The position numbers were made by a program, and so were the translations under genes. Under the pieces are notes generated by a model. It searched no databases. It saw nothing but the letters and a program-made list of their open reading frames with translations, and was not told the DNA's origin. DNA of 33,187 nucleotides from UKL13-2 sp031370625. GTDB taxonomy: Bacteria; Pseudomonadota; Gammaproteobacteria; Burkholderiales; Usitatibacteraceae. Location: positions 1 to 33,187 of the forward strand of contig JANMQR010000012.1 in the NCBI GenBank assembly GCA_031370625.1. The letters run 5' to 3'. Positions 23,547-32,410 of this stretch are shown in pieces. Position 1 is the stretch's first letter; each line of letters opens with the position of its first letter.

Positions 23547-24200
23547 TCATTTCTGGGGATAAAATTTAATGTTTTGTTTCGCGCGGTCAAGCAGCGCGGC
23601 TTCAATCGCAGTCCATTTCGGATGAATCGTTCCGTCGCCAATGAGATCAGTCGTCCGCAATCCTGTTGGCGACAAGTCTTCACCGTAGATAATCATGAGC
23701 TCTTTACGCTTCGTGTTATCCAAAAGATGAATGAAACGAACGTTCATGATGTCGGCTGGGAGTTTGTACCCGCTCGCGCTGATTAGATTGACCACACGTT
23801 CCAGGTCCGAGCCTGACTTGATCGGATCACTGGTCGAGCCGAATCTCGCACGCACGTTGAAATCCAAACCCGCGATCAACATGTCGTTTCCGCCCCTGTA
23901 ATTGTAGGAATATTCGGGCTTGCTCGGTAGATAGCTTTCGAACTGTATCCAGTAGTATTTCTTTATATTTTTTTCCTCATCCGCCTCAACGAATACATGA
24001 ATTTCGCAATCCGCGATCTCATATAAATTCCATCGATCTGCGCCGATGTAGCGCGCTGTTTTGGGCACTTCTATTTTTATTTTCGGATCTCGCTCGGAGA
24101 AAACCGTATTTGATTCAACTTTGCGTTCTGGACCCAGCGGATTGGCGCTGAGAAGTCCGCAGAAAAAAAGTATCCATAAGCTTAAGAAAATTTTTTGCAT
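23547..24200 (-). CDS. Hypothetical exported protein
   Basis: A 217-residue protein that I do not recognise. It begins M-Q-K-I-F-L-S-L with a hydrophobic core ending near S-A-N at about residue 20, a normal signal peptide. The mature part is mixed alpha/beta with many charged residues and single Cys residues only. The ATG at 24200 has GGA 6 bases upstream and gives a clean signal peptide; a start 17 codons earlier would bury it. It is 66 bp downstream of the M23 peptidase gene on the same strand, so the two may form a transcript, but the sequence does not show a joint function. Confidence 0.65.
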   Translation of the reverse strand: MQKIFLSLWILFFCGLLSANPLGPERKVESNTVFSERDPKIKIEVPKTARYIGADRWNLYEIADCEIHVFVEADEEKNIKKYYWIQFESYLPSKPEYSYNYRGGNDMLIAGLDFNVRARFGSTSDPIKSGSDLERVVNLISASGYKLPADIMNVRFIHLLDNTKRKELMIIYGEDLSPTGLRTTDLIGDGTIHPKWTAIEAALLDRAKQNIKFYPQK

Positions 24201-24266
24201 GATTTTATCCAGAGTCTTGACGCTCAAAAAGGCATGTTTCCTTAATGGCAAGTTCGTGATTTCCAG

Positions 24267-24971
24267 CTAGCCACCATTACGTTTAATCTCCGTGATTTCA
24301 CGATCCGGCAGAGCGCGATACTTTCGATTTGGAATTAATCCGCACGGGTTTTTCTCGGCATTGCGAAAATTTATCGGGATAGTCTTTCCGCAAGGTAATG
24401 CGTTGTAGGCAGGCGGCAGATTGGGTCCGCAAGTCTGCACATCAAAATGCAAATGAGGCCCACCGGTCTGCCCCGAATTTCCGCTCAGCGCGATGCGCTG
24501 GCCTTGACGCACTGCATCACTAAGCTTGACCAACGCCCCACCCTGCGTCAGATGGATATACCGCGCAACCGTTTTGTCGTCGTGTTGCACCATCACATAA
24601 TTTTCCTCTAAATCCTTGTCGTTGCCATCGGGAAAGTGATCCCGCACCGCAACGACTCGGCCTGCACGTGAAGCAACCAGTGGCGTGCCGATTGGCATTT
24701 CAATATCGATTGCGTATAGGCCCACTCCACCGTTGCCCGCGTTATGGTGGCTGGTCGTTCGCCACACAAGATGAGAAGTATTCGCCTCGTATGGAAGTAT
24801 GTAGTGAGACTTTTTGGAATCAGGAAACACTGATTTGAGCACCGCCGGCCCATTCTGGTCGGGGATGCATTGATCACTCAATTTTCTTCCTGAGTCTAGC
24901 GCGAGAGATTGCCTGGACACACCGAGCAATAGCGACGCGACAAAAAGAATCATGATAAATATTCTCATCAT
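24267..24971 (-). CDS. Exported M23 family metallopeptidase (LytM/peptidase_M23)
   Basis: A 234-residue protein with a signal peptide (about 1-24). The peptidase domain spans about residues 75-185. The metal-site Asp is in Y-A-I-D-I-E-M-P-I-G-T-P-L-V-A, followed by G-R-V-V-A-V, and the second site is G-P-H-L-H-F-D-V-Q. The first metal His is not directly before Y-A-I-D as usual; S-H-H-N at about 74-77 is the nearest source, which leaves the zinc site slightly unusual. M23 enzymes cut peptidoglycan cross-bridges, and some exported ones are regulatory and inactive. GGAG lies 8 bases before the first ATG. Confidence 0.85.
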   Translation of the reverse strand: MMRIFIMILFVASLLLGVSRQSLALDSGRKLSDQCIPDQNGPAVLKSVFPDSKKSHYILPYEANTSHLVWRTTSHHNAGNGGVGLYAIDIEMPIGTPLVASRAGRVVAVRDHFPDGNDKDLEENYVMVQHDDKTVARYIHLTQGGALVKLSDAVRQGQRIALSGNSGQTGGPHLHFDVQTCGPNLPPAYNALPCGKTIPINFRNAEKNPCGLIPNRKYRALPDREITEIKRNGG

Positions 24972-25039
24972 CCAGACTTCTCCAGTAAGGGTTTTGACTG
25001 TTATCCGCCTGTTACGCGCCTGTTACATTGTTGCAGCGC

Positions 25040-26326
25040 TCACAAATTCAAATGATCCAGCGCCTTCTCCGCTTGCCCGCGCTCGTGATCGCTTAAATTG
25101 CGCGCGGCTTTGCGATAGCGTGCAACGAGTTCGCTATCCGCAGGCATTTTTTTGGCGAGTGTAACGAGCACGTTGCGGATTTCGAAATCGGCGTGCATAC
25201 CATTGATGGCTTTCAGCACGGCAGCGTAGCCGCGTTTGTCGAGTGACGTTTTATTGATCAGTTCAATCAGCACGTTCTGGCGCTCGAAATCACCGTCGAT
25301 TTTTTCGACAATATTAAGAAATGCTGTGAGCTGACTATCGGTGGGATTGGGCAAATTTTTGAGAATCACCTTCAATGCGTTGGCGCGCTCAAAGTTACCG
25401 CGCAGGCCCAACGAGGCTTGCAACGCCGCATCCACGTACCCACGCGCGATGGGCGCTCTCATCACTTCTTCGATGATCGATTGCACTTCAAAATCTGAAT
25501 CCATTTTTCCGACCACGGCAAGCCACGCGACAGCGACGGCTGGCTCCTGACTGAGTGATGGCGTCAATGCATTCAGCACACCGCGTTGCTCGAATGCAGA
25601 ATCCATTTGTGCAACGGCATTGAGCACGACCACCTGCTGCGCGCTGGTCAACGCGCGTTTACCCATCAGCGAAACGAGTTGCTGACGTCGCTCAAAAGAT
25701 GAGTCTTTGGGCTTGGCTGTTTTCATCAAACGTTCAAATTGTTTATCATCGATTGCGCTAATTTTTAACAGCTCCTCGATGTATTTGCCGCGACCAAAGC
25801 CTGAATTAATTTGTTCGATCTCGGCAATCACTGCCTCGGCCCCACCTTTTGCGTACAAATTTTTCACGCGTGTTTCGCTCTCAAATGCGGATTCACGCAC
25901 CAGCGTTTTGAGCATCTCTGCCAGCCAACGCTTGCCCTCCGCATCGAATGGCGTCGCACGAGCATTCACGTAATAGCTGCGTTTTACTCCACCATTCACG
26001 CCACCGTTCGCATTTGGCAAAAACACGATGCGACGCGTCGTTCCCGCCCGCGTCTCCTCGATAATCGCGCGCGAACCAATGCCCAGCACATCGTCCAGAT
26101 CATCGCTCAACTTGATCTGGCCTTTGATCCGCACCATAAATTTTCGATCCGGACTAATGTCCGAGATGACCGTCTGACTTGATCCCGGCATTACCGTATT
26201 TATCAGCCAATCAACCGGGCCTGCGTTGGCGATGTTGACGGTGAGTAACGCAATAGTCGTAAAACCTATTAGCATGATTCGCCGATATGAGCTGCAAATT
26301 CGAGTGAGCAACGAGTTAGCAAGCAT
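25040..26326 (-). CDS. Exported protein with repeated 'xFExxxVL' helical units
   Basis: A 428-residue protein with a signal or anchor segment around residues 15-35 (L-I-G-F-T-T-I-A-L-L, then I-A-N-A-G). From about residue 155 on, units of some 36-38 residues recur, each marked by a small-F-E-x-x-x-x-L core: S-S-F-E-R-R, S-A-F-E-Q-R, S-D-F-E-V-Q, G-N-F-E-R-A, G-D-F-E-R-Q, A-D-F-E-I-R. Similar S-D-[YF]-E repeats occur after M56/BlaR1-type sensor domains; here no peptidase is attached. A superhelical binding scaffold in the periplasm is likely. The start at 26326 follows AAAGGG; another ATG at 26275 is possible. Confidence 0.7.
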   Translation of the reverse strand: MLANSLLTRICSSYRRIMLIGFTTIALLTVNIANAGPVDWLINTVMPGSSQTVISDISPDRKFMVRIKGQIKLSDDLDDVLGIGSRAIIEETRAGTTRRIVFLPNANGGVNGGVKRSYYVNARATPFDAEGKRWLAEMLKTLVRESAFESETRVKNLYAKGGAEAVIAEIEQINSGFGRGKYIEELLKISAIDDKQFERLMKTAKPKDSSFERRQQLVSLMGKRALTSAQQVVVLNAVAQMDSAFEQRGVLNALTPSLSQEPAVAVAWLAVVGKMDSDFEVQSIIEEVMRAPIARGYVDAALQASLGLRGNFERANALKVILKNLPNPTDSQLTAFLNIVEKIDGDFERQNVLIELINKTSLDKRGYAAVLKAINGMHADFEIRNVLVTLAKKMPADSELVARYRKAARNLSDHERGQAEKALDHLNL

Positions 26327-26351
26327 AGAGACGCCCTTTTCAAAGTGAGCA

Positions 26352-26371
26352 ACGCGAATGCTCATTCGCGT
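26352..26371. repeat. Perfect 9-bp inverted repeat before the repeat-protein gene
   Basis: ACGCGAATG (26352-26360) and CATTCGCGT (26363-26371) are exact inverse complements with a CT spacer. It sits 26 bp upstream of the chosen start codon at 26326, so it would be in the promoter or the 5' untranslated region. The rest of 26372-26691 contains a poor plus-strand reading frame and no recognisable gene. Confidence 0.55.
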
Positions 26372-26691
26372 CGGTTGCGATTCATTATTTTCCTGATTTA
26401 CTTTAGCGTGACGCGCGCGCTCGCACAATTGAGTAGCGATGAAATGCAGAAGGCGGGGGTTGAATTGGATGTTGGATTTTCCAATGCGTATCGGCTACAA
26501 AGCGTGGCATGGGCGCGCTACGCAATTGTGAATTCTTGCCGAGCTTGCTGGAGGATTCGCGGGTCAGCTACATTTGTGCGCGCAGTGGGCAAATGCGTTT
26601 TTAGTTAATCGAATGGGGTCAACATGGCGCTTTAAGGCTTGCCATGAGCGGCACTTCCCGGCTTTCAGGGGCACATGTTTTCGATTGAGGG

Positions 26692-26940
26692 TTAAGCATC
26701 AGGTGAATCTCCGGCAGCAAGTGTACTCAACGACCCTCCGGCAACGCGAAAGTACAACTTGTCTTTGATGTGAGTGGCACCAAGCTGGTGGTAGAAACGT
26801 AGCGCTCCTTCATTGGATTCATCAACAGTCCAATCAAACCGGGCGCAACAAGTTTCAAGGGCATATTTCGCCAGCCATTGCATCAACTTTTCGCCAATCC
26901 CGATGCCCCGGTCTGCTGAGGGGACGTATAGCTCCTTCAT
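26692..26940 (-). pseudogene. GNAT acetyltransferase, C-terminal remnant
   Basis: The 82-codon frame holds only the second half of a GNAT fold: K-E-L-Y-V, then the acetyl-CoA loop R-G-I-G-I-G-E-K-L-M (usually R-x-x-G-x-G/A), and the motif-B end N-E-G-A-L-R-F-Y-H-Q-L-G-A. The family normally has about 70 further residues before this point. Upstream in frame there is a stop only three codons before the first ATG, and the upstream sequence is a palindromic repeat, not an N-terminal half. The gene is therefore truncated, apparently at the repeat boundary. The ATG at its head is probably fortuitous. Confidence 0.75.
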
Positions 26941-27030
26941 AATGCGTTACGACACCCATCATCTGCACGCACCGATGATGGGTAACGCGCATTTTCGACT
27001 CCGGCGGCTCCACCCATCCTACTTTCTATT
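26941..27030. repeat. Palindromic dispersed-repeat-like element abutting the GNAT remnant
   Basis: ACCCATCAT (26954-26962) and ATGATGGGT (26975-26983) pair perfectly around a 12-base loop. The pairing extends outward: AATGCG-TTA (26941-26949) matches TAACGCGCATT (26983-26993) with small gaps. GGCTCCACCCATCCTAC follows at 27006-27022. GTAGGATGGGTGGAGC and its partner ACCCATC are typical of small palindromic repeats dispersed in proteobacterial genomes, as I recall them. The left end coincides with the point where GNAT coding sequence is lost. Confidence 0.6.
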
Positions 27031-27054
27031 TCAATTATTGCACAGCCGTATTTG

Positions 27055-27119
27055 CAAACCCTAAGCAGGGCGCGCTTCTTGGGGCATTTTTGTGCTGTGA
27101 AGTCCGCCGATATTAGGGT
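27055..27119. repeat. 65-bp dispersed repeat, copy 1
   Basis: This segment is 58/65 identical, without gaps, to 30012-30076. It begins with ACCCTAA and ends with TTAGGGT, exact inverted ends. Internal pairings are CCCTAAG with CTTGGGG and GCAT with GTGC around TTTT. It lies 62 bp beyond the stop of the ICMT-like gene on the minus strand. No protein is encoded. Confidence 0.8.
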
Positions 27120-27181
27120 CGTCTTTAGAAATGCAATGCGATCTGCGTTAATAAAAAATGGGGCGCATGGCTGCATTACCA

Positions 27182-27652
27182 TCACTCGCCACGACGAAAT
27201 TTCGGCAAAAACCGCCCCGCACTCAATCGATATTTTGCGTATTCCGGATGCGCGCTCAATAGCCATTGCTCTTCAACATTCGATTTCGACCAGAAAAAAA
27301 CCAACAAAATAAAACAAAGTGCGTAATGCCACACACCACCGAATGCAATCGCCCAACCCATTGCGCAAACCAGCACGGCGCTATACATGGGATGGCGAAT
27401 GAATCGATAAATACCTTGCGCCACGAACGCTGCCTCTGCTCGTGGCACGGGATTCGGTGTAAATGATTTACCGAGTGCGGCGTAGGCGGCGACAAAAATG
27501 ATTACGCCTGAAGTGAACACGAGCCAGCCGATTTTTTGCGGAGCGTGTAGTGCAGGCGATGCGGGCGTTAGCACCAATGCGAGTATCAACAGGAATTGAC
27601 ATGCAACCCAAATCCATCCGGTGCGACGCGAAATTAAATTGGTTGATCGCAC
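27182..27652 (-). CDS. Isoprenylcysteine carboxyl methyltransferase (ICMT)-like membrane protein
   Basis: A 156-residue integral-membrane methyltransferase-like protein. Hydrophobic segments lie at about 12-30, 41-60 and 95-122. The cofactor-site signature R-F-I-R-H-P-M-Y-S-A-V-L at about 83-94 and V-E-E-Q-W-L-L-S-A-H-P-E-Y-A-K-Y-R near 126-142 define the ICMT/PEMT fold, which binds S-adenosylmethionine. Bacterial members act on diverse small or lipid substrates, so the substrate is unknown. The start is a GTG at 27650-27652. It lies 18 bp after the DUF924 gene on the same strand and may be co-transcribed with it. Confidence 0.85.
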   Translation of the reverse strand: MRSTNLISRRTGWIWVACQFLLILALVLTPASPALHAPQKIGWLVFTSGVIIFVAAYAALGKSFTPNPVPRAEAAFVAQGIYRFIRHPMYSAVLVCAMGWAIAFGGVWHYALCFILLVFFWSKSNVEEQWLLSAHPEYAKYRLSAGRFLPKFRRGE

Positions 27653-27670
27653 GATTGGTTTTGCCCTTGT

Positions 27671-28210
27671 TCAGAAGCTCGAGTTCGGCTGCTTCAGAAA
27701 CTCAATTTCTTCCGCGCTTGAAGCGCGGCCCAATATCTCGTTACGATGCGGATAACGGCCGAATCGATCAACAATGGCCTTGTGCTTCAATTCAAATTCA
27801 TAGTTGTTTTGTAATCCGTTTGCGCGATACAAACTTTCTGCGACTTGGTGAATCTGTCGCGACTCGCTGTGCATAAACGGCAGATACAAAAAGCTTCGCT
27901 CAATCGCGGAGAGAGTTTCCGCACCTGCGGCCACAGCCTCTTGCGCCAATACCAGTGCGACTGAGTCTTGCGCAAATGCACCCGACGTACCGCGATAAAT
28001 ATTTCGTGAAAACTGGTCAAGCACGATGATCTCCGCCAGACGACCCTTTGGCTCTTTGCGCCACGCGAAAAGCTCTCCGCGCGTCGCTTGCTCATGAATA
28101 GCGTGAAATCTATTTCGGACACGATCATCAAATTGCTGATCAGACACCCACCACATTTTTGGTTCTATTTCTTCGAACCAGAATTTCAGAATATCTTCGT
28201 ACATCAACAA
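27671..28210 (-). CDS. DUF924 family protein
   Basis: A 179-residue cytoplasmic, mostly helical protein. The family motifs are present in order: I-L-K-F-W-F-E near residue 7, W-W near 20, F-D-D-R-V-R-N-R-F, L-A-E-I-I-V-L-D-Q-F-S-R-N-I-Y-R-G near 58-74, F-L-Y-L-P-F-M-H-S-E near 107-116, and F-G-R-Y-P-H-R-N near 149-156. DUF924 proteins have a TPR-like fold; their function is not established. Length is normal for the family and no defect is seen. Confidence 0.9.
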   Translation of the reverse strand: MLMYEDILKFWFEEIEPKMWWVSDQQFDDRVRNRFHAIHEQATRGELFAWRKEPKGRLAEIIVLDQFSRNIYRGTSGAFAQDSVALVLAQEAVAAGAETLSAIERSFLYLPFMHSESRQIHQVAESLYRANGLQNNYEFELKHKAIVDRFGRYPHRNEILGRASSAEEIEFLKQPNSSF

Positions 28211-28279
28211 CTCCTACGAAAATAAATTATGGCTACTCGATGATGGCGCATCTGGTGCAACGTTCTTTAATCGCGCTGG

Positions 28280-28651
28280 CTACATTCCCATATGATAAAA
28301 AAACTCTTCGCGCACGATCTTCCCATTGCGGATTTCGTATAACCCAACCTCATCCAACTTCATGCGCTGGCCCGAAGGCTTGTTCGTCACGTCGTATTGA
28401 AAGCCAACGATAAAGCGATCATCGTGTGGCCACGGGCCGGTGAGCGAAGCTGAGTGAATCTCGTGATTAGCCAGCCACCACTCGCCCTTTGCCTTAACGG
28501 CAGCAAGGCCGCGTGCCTCGCGCTCCATTCCCGGTGCCGCGCCCGCCTCGACGCTCACGACGTCATCAGCAAACAGCGTACTGAGCGCCTCCATATTTTT
28601 GCCTTGCCGACAAAGCTCGACCATTTTGTTTGCGATATCCATTGTGTTCAT
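28280..28651 (-). CDS. SnoaL-like / nuclear transport factor 2 family protein
   Basis: A 123-residue protein with the cone-shaped NTF2 fold pattern: N-terminal helix M-V-E-L-C-R-Q-G-K-N-M-E-A-L, then L-F-A-D-D-V-V-S-V-E-A, the R-G-L-A-A-V-K-A-K-G-E-W-W helix, and the closing strands V-G-L-Y-E-I-R-N-G-K-I-V-R-E-E-F-F-Y. Members are small-molecule isomerases, hydrolases or simple binding proteins, and no catalytic residue can be assigned here. It is 69 bp upstream of the DUF924 gene on the same strand. Confidence 0.82.
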   Translation of the reverse strand: MNTMDIANKMVELCRQGKNMEALSTLFADDVVSVEAGAAPGMEREARGLAAVKAKGEWWLANHEIHSASLTGPWPHDDRFIVGFQYDVTNKPSGQRMKLDEVGLYEIRNGKIVREEFFYHMGM

Positions 28652-28786
28652 AGCGTGTCCTTTCGAGGTGGGGGTGTGACTTGATTGTCGCGATGATAAC
28701 TATACAGTTTGAGTTATTTCAGCGATGTGAAATGTTGGATACGAACGTAAGCTGGAGGGTCTGGCTCCTTGATTGATGGGGAGGCG

Positions 28787-29707
28787 TCATTTGGCAGTGG
28801 TCGAGGTCGGTGAATGCAGTTTGAATAGTCTTCGCGCGTCGAAATGTTCTTCAATCTGGGTTTTTGTTCTCTCAAAGAGTGGGGCGTCTTCTGTTGCAGT
28901 GTGGATGGCGGCACTGAGGTCGCTATAAATCGCTTTCAAGGATGGGAATCTCGTTTTGAAGTCGTCGGGCAGTGAGGCTCCATACTTGTCAATTGCGACG
29001 TCGGCCTTATCGGTTTCGAGAGCAAAGGGGCGGCACCACTGCTCACAGAATGTTCGAAGAAGGAATAGAGCCGCGAGGACTTGTCCGGATTGATAGGCGA
29101 TCTGTGCATCCGAAACATAACGTGCTACCGGCGAGGGAAGCACAGTCGAAACCTGAACCGATTCCATTGGGGCGCGGCCAGAAAGAGTAAGCCGATTGCC
29201 CACTCTACGAATGAGAAATACCTCTGGAACTTTTTTGCAGGACTGGCACAAATAGAGCAAGACAAAGACCTGTACTAATCCCTTTTGATCCACCACATTG
29301 GCAAAGCCAGACTGTTCGGTTGGAATTAAAGAGTGCGTGGCATCGCAGTTGAAGGGCTCGACACGTTTGCATCTGCCGCAGTACGCCTTGATGTCCGGTG
29401 CCGACCAGATGAAGTGTTGAAGCTGCGTAGATTTGACAGGCACAGGCAAGCGTTCAGCCATATTTTCCATGTCTTGAATTTGCCAAGGCCAAGTTGCTAC
29501 ATGCTGAAAATCAGTTTTGAGCGCTTCCAATTGATTGCCTTGAGGCATAAAGGTGAGCACGGATTTGATCAGCTCTGTAGGATCAACCAGAACCGACTGA
29601 TAGAGATGCTTCGATTCCAGCAGGGTCTTAATTGATGATTCAATCTTCGACGACGCGCTGGTCTGTAGCGCGGAACGAGCCTCGGTTGCTGTGCGGTATG
29701 TTGTCAT
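28787..29707 (-). CDS. DUF4145-containing protein with zinc-ribbon-like cysteines
   Basis: A 306-residue protein. C110-x2-C113 and C154-x2-C157 could form a zinc ribbon in the middle of the chain. The C-terminal third (about 195-290) is helical, with A-Q-I-A-Y-Q-S-G-Q-V-L-A-A-L-F-L-L-R-T-F-C-E-Q. This is the A-x3-R-x2-x-E pattern of DUF4145, a domain often found in restriction or defence-linked proteins and also alone. No nuclease motif is visible. Codon use seems less GC-biased than in the phn genes. The neighbouring genes are not known defence genes, so a defence role is not supported beyond the family association. Confidence 0.68.
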   Translation of the reverse strand: MTTYRTATEARSALQTSASSKIESSIKTLLESKHLYQSVLVDPTELIKSVLTFMPQGNQLEALKTDFQHVATWPWQIQDMENMAERLPVPVKSTQLQHFIWSAPDIKAYCGRCKRVEPFNCDATHSLIPTEQSGFANVVDQKGLVQVFVLLYLCQSCKKVPEVFLIRRVGNRLTLSGRAPMESVQVSTVLPSPVARYVSDAQIAYQSGQVLAALFLLRTFCEQWCRPFALETDKADVAIDKYGASLPDDFKTRFPSLKAIYSDLSAAIHTATEDAPLFERTKTQIEEHFDARRLFKLHSPTSTTAK

Positions 29708-30102
29708 GGGGTAAGTATGACGCCTAACTCAGTATAGCGAGGCACACCGCATCGTCGCAACATAGACTTTGTCGCCCTGACACCAGAGTCCTAATCTTCG
29801 CAAGGCCGCGTGCAATATTGCTTGCTGTAGAATTTTTGTATAAATAGAAATCCATAACAACCCAGGAAAAACCAGCACACTAATTTTCACATCTACCCGA
29901 CCGCTGGATCATTTGTGTAAAAATTTATCACCCAAACTGTAGCTCGCGAACCAAGAAAGCGTGCACGTATTGAGTGGAAAAATTTATCTATTTTACCCTT
30001 CGCTGAATTTTCAAACCCTAAGCGGGGCAAGCTTCTTAGGGCATTTTTATGCTGTGAAGTCCGCTGATACTAGGGTTTCAAATTCAACTCGCACATCAAA
30101 CA
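29708..30102. other. 395-bp AT-rich noncoding region
   Basis: No credible reading frame is present on either strand. The region upstream of the DUF4145 gene (29708-29800) should hold its promoter. The middle (29835-30000) is AT-rich, with AAAAATTTATC-type sequence occurring twice (near 29920 and 29984). The right end holds the second copy of the 65-bp repeat. Confidence 0.5.
30005..30085. repeat. 65-bp dispersed repeat, copy 2, with extended inverted ends
   Basis: The core 30012-30076 matches copy 1 at 58 of 65 positions. In this copy the inverted ends extend outward: GAATTTTCAAACCCTA (30005-30020) against TAGGGTTTCAAATTC (30071-30085), with one missing base and one mismatch. It lies 26 bp beyond the stop of the minus-strand gene at 30103, the same relation copy 1 has to its neighbour. 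No protein is encoded. Confidence 0.8.
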
Positions 30103-30711
30103 TCATTCAACACTAAACGATTCCACCCACATCAATTCACACGCGCCACTGCCAGTATCATCGCGCGACAGCGAGCTTCGCCACGTAAATCCATCTTTGC
30201 CGCTGACCTCAACCAAGTAGCCGCGCAGGTTAACAATCTTGCCGGGGCGGATGTTGCGGATTTTTTTGGCGATGGCGTCATCGGCGGCGATGAGATGCAT
30301 GTTGGCGGTGTGACGATTGATCGCTTCCATGCTGATGGGGAATTCTTTGGTGTTTGGAATGTACGAGCTGTACCAGCGGCTGCCTTGGGTAATTTCGATT
30401 TTGCTCAGCACCGCCGTATCCGACATGGGCCCCCAACCCATCGTCAAATCTATCGGCACAAGTTTCGCGCCGACGTCCCAGCGATAGGATTCTTTTGATA
30501 GCACGCGGGCGGTGATTTCGTAGCGCGCGATTGGCTTTATGGCGAAGCCGTTTTTCTCCAACGGCGCAGCGCGATCAATCGGCGTTTGTACGGGCTCAGC
30601 TTTTGCGAGCACGCCGGGCGCTTGATGAACCGGGCGATCAGACCACCAATTTACGAAGCCGTAACTGACAGCCAAGGCGCCGATAAAAAGAAATATTTTT
30701 GTTCGCGACAT
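30103..30711 (-). CDS. Hypothetical membrane-anchored protein
   Basis: A 202-residue protein with a single N-terminal membrane segment (about 5-22) and an outside domain. The domain contains Y-R-W-D-V-G-A-K-L-V-P-I-D-L, W-G-P-M-S-D, R-W-Y-S-S-Y near 109, and a C-terminal W-R-S-S-L-S-R-D-D-T-G-x-G-A-C-E. I know this pattern as a widespread bacterial hypothetical but cannot name a function. Its single Cys lies in the conserved G-A-C-E. It stands alone, with repeats on both sides: the 65-bp repeat 3' of it and a long palindrome 5' of it. Confidence 0.65.
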   Translation of the reverse strand: MSRTKIFLFIGALAVSYGFVNWWSDRPVHQAPGVLAKAEPVQTPIDRAAPLEKNGFAIKPIARYEITARVLSKESYRWDVGAKLVPIDLTMGWGPMSDTAVLSKIEITQGSRWYSSYIPNTKEFPISMEAINRHTANMHLIAADDAIAKKIRNIRPGKIVNLRGYLVEVSGKDGFTWRSSLSRDDTGSGACELMWVESFSVE

Positions 30712-30747
30712 TACGCTAACGACCCAATCCTCGCCATCACAAATACG

Positions 30748-30851
30748 CTGTCATCCCGAGATGCTTTTGCGAGGGATCTGCTTTTCGTTTTTTCGTTATG
30801 CATGGCGCAACCCAACAGCAGATTCCTCGTAAAAGCGACTCGGAACGACAG
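30748..30851. repeat. MITE-like palindromic element with 35-bp inverted arms
   Basis: The arms 30748-30782 and 30817-30851 are inverse complements at 29 of 35 positions, separated by 34 bp. Each arm starts from the outside as CTGTC and contains CCGAG, GCTTTT, CGAGG and ATCTGCT. This resembles the TGTCATTCCGAGCGAAGCGAGGAATCT family of palindromic repeats found in many bacterial genomes, as I recall it. It lies between the 5' end of one minus-strand gene and the terminator of pntAB. No transposase is present, so movement would need help in trans. Confidence 0.75.
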
Positions 30852-30902
30852 CCTGAGTTTGAGCGTTACCAACTATGCAACTACGGCGCAGTACGAAACA
30901 AA

Positions 30903-30931
30903 AAGAGCCTTGCATTTCTGCGAAGGCTCTT
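30903..30931 (-). terminator. Rho-independent terminator of pntAB
   Basis: AAGAGCCTT (30903-30911) pairs perfectly with AAGGCTCTT (30923-30931) over an 11-base loop. Read on the minus strand, the stem is followed by TTTTTGTTT, a good T-run. It lies 44 bp beyond the pntB stop. Confidence 0.85.
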
Positions 30932-30974
30932 CTTGAAACTGCGTTTTTCAACAACATCACAATAACAAAAATAA

Positions 30975-32399
<1,425 letters not shown>

Positions 32400-32410
32400 G
32401 TTCGCCTCCC

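Noticed and set aside
26345..26608. 87-codon plus-strand frame with a hydrophobic start
   Set aside because: It begins inside a perfect palindrome, has no ribosome-binding site and its second half is rich in Arg, Cys and Trp like a random frame.
28787..29707. Defence island around the DUF4145 protein
   Set aside because: No nuclease, methylase, toxin or other defence gene lies nearby; DUF4145 alone is not enough.
29920..29994. Repeated AAAAATTTATC as an origin or integration site
   Set aside because: Only two short AT-rich copies, with no DnaA boxes, integrase or tRNA gene near.
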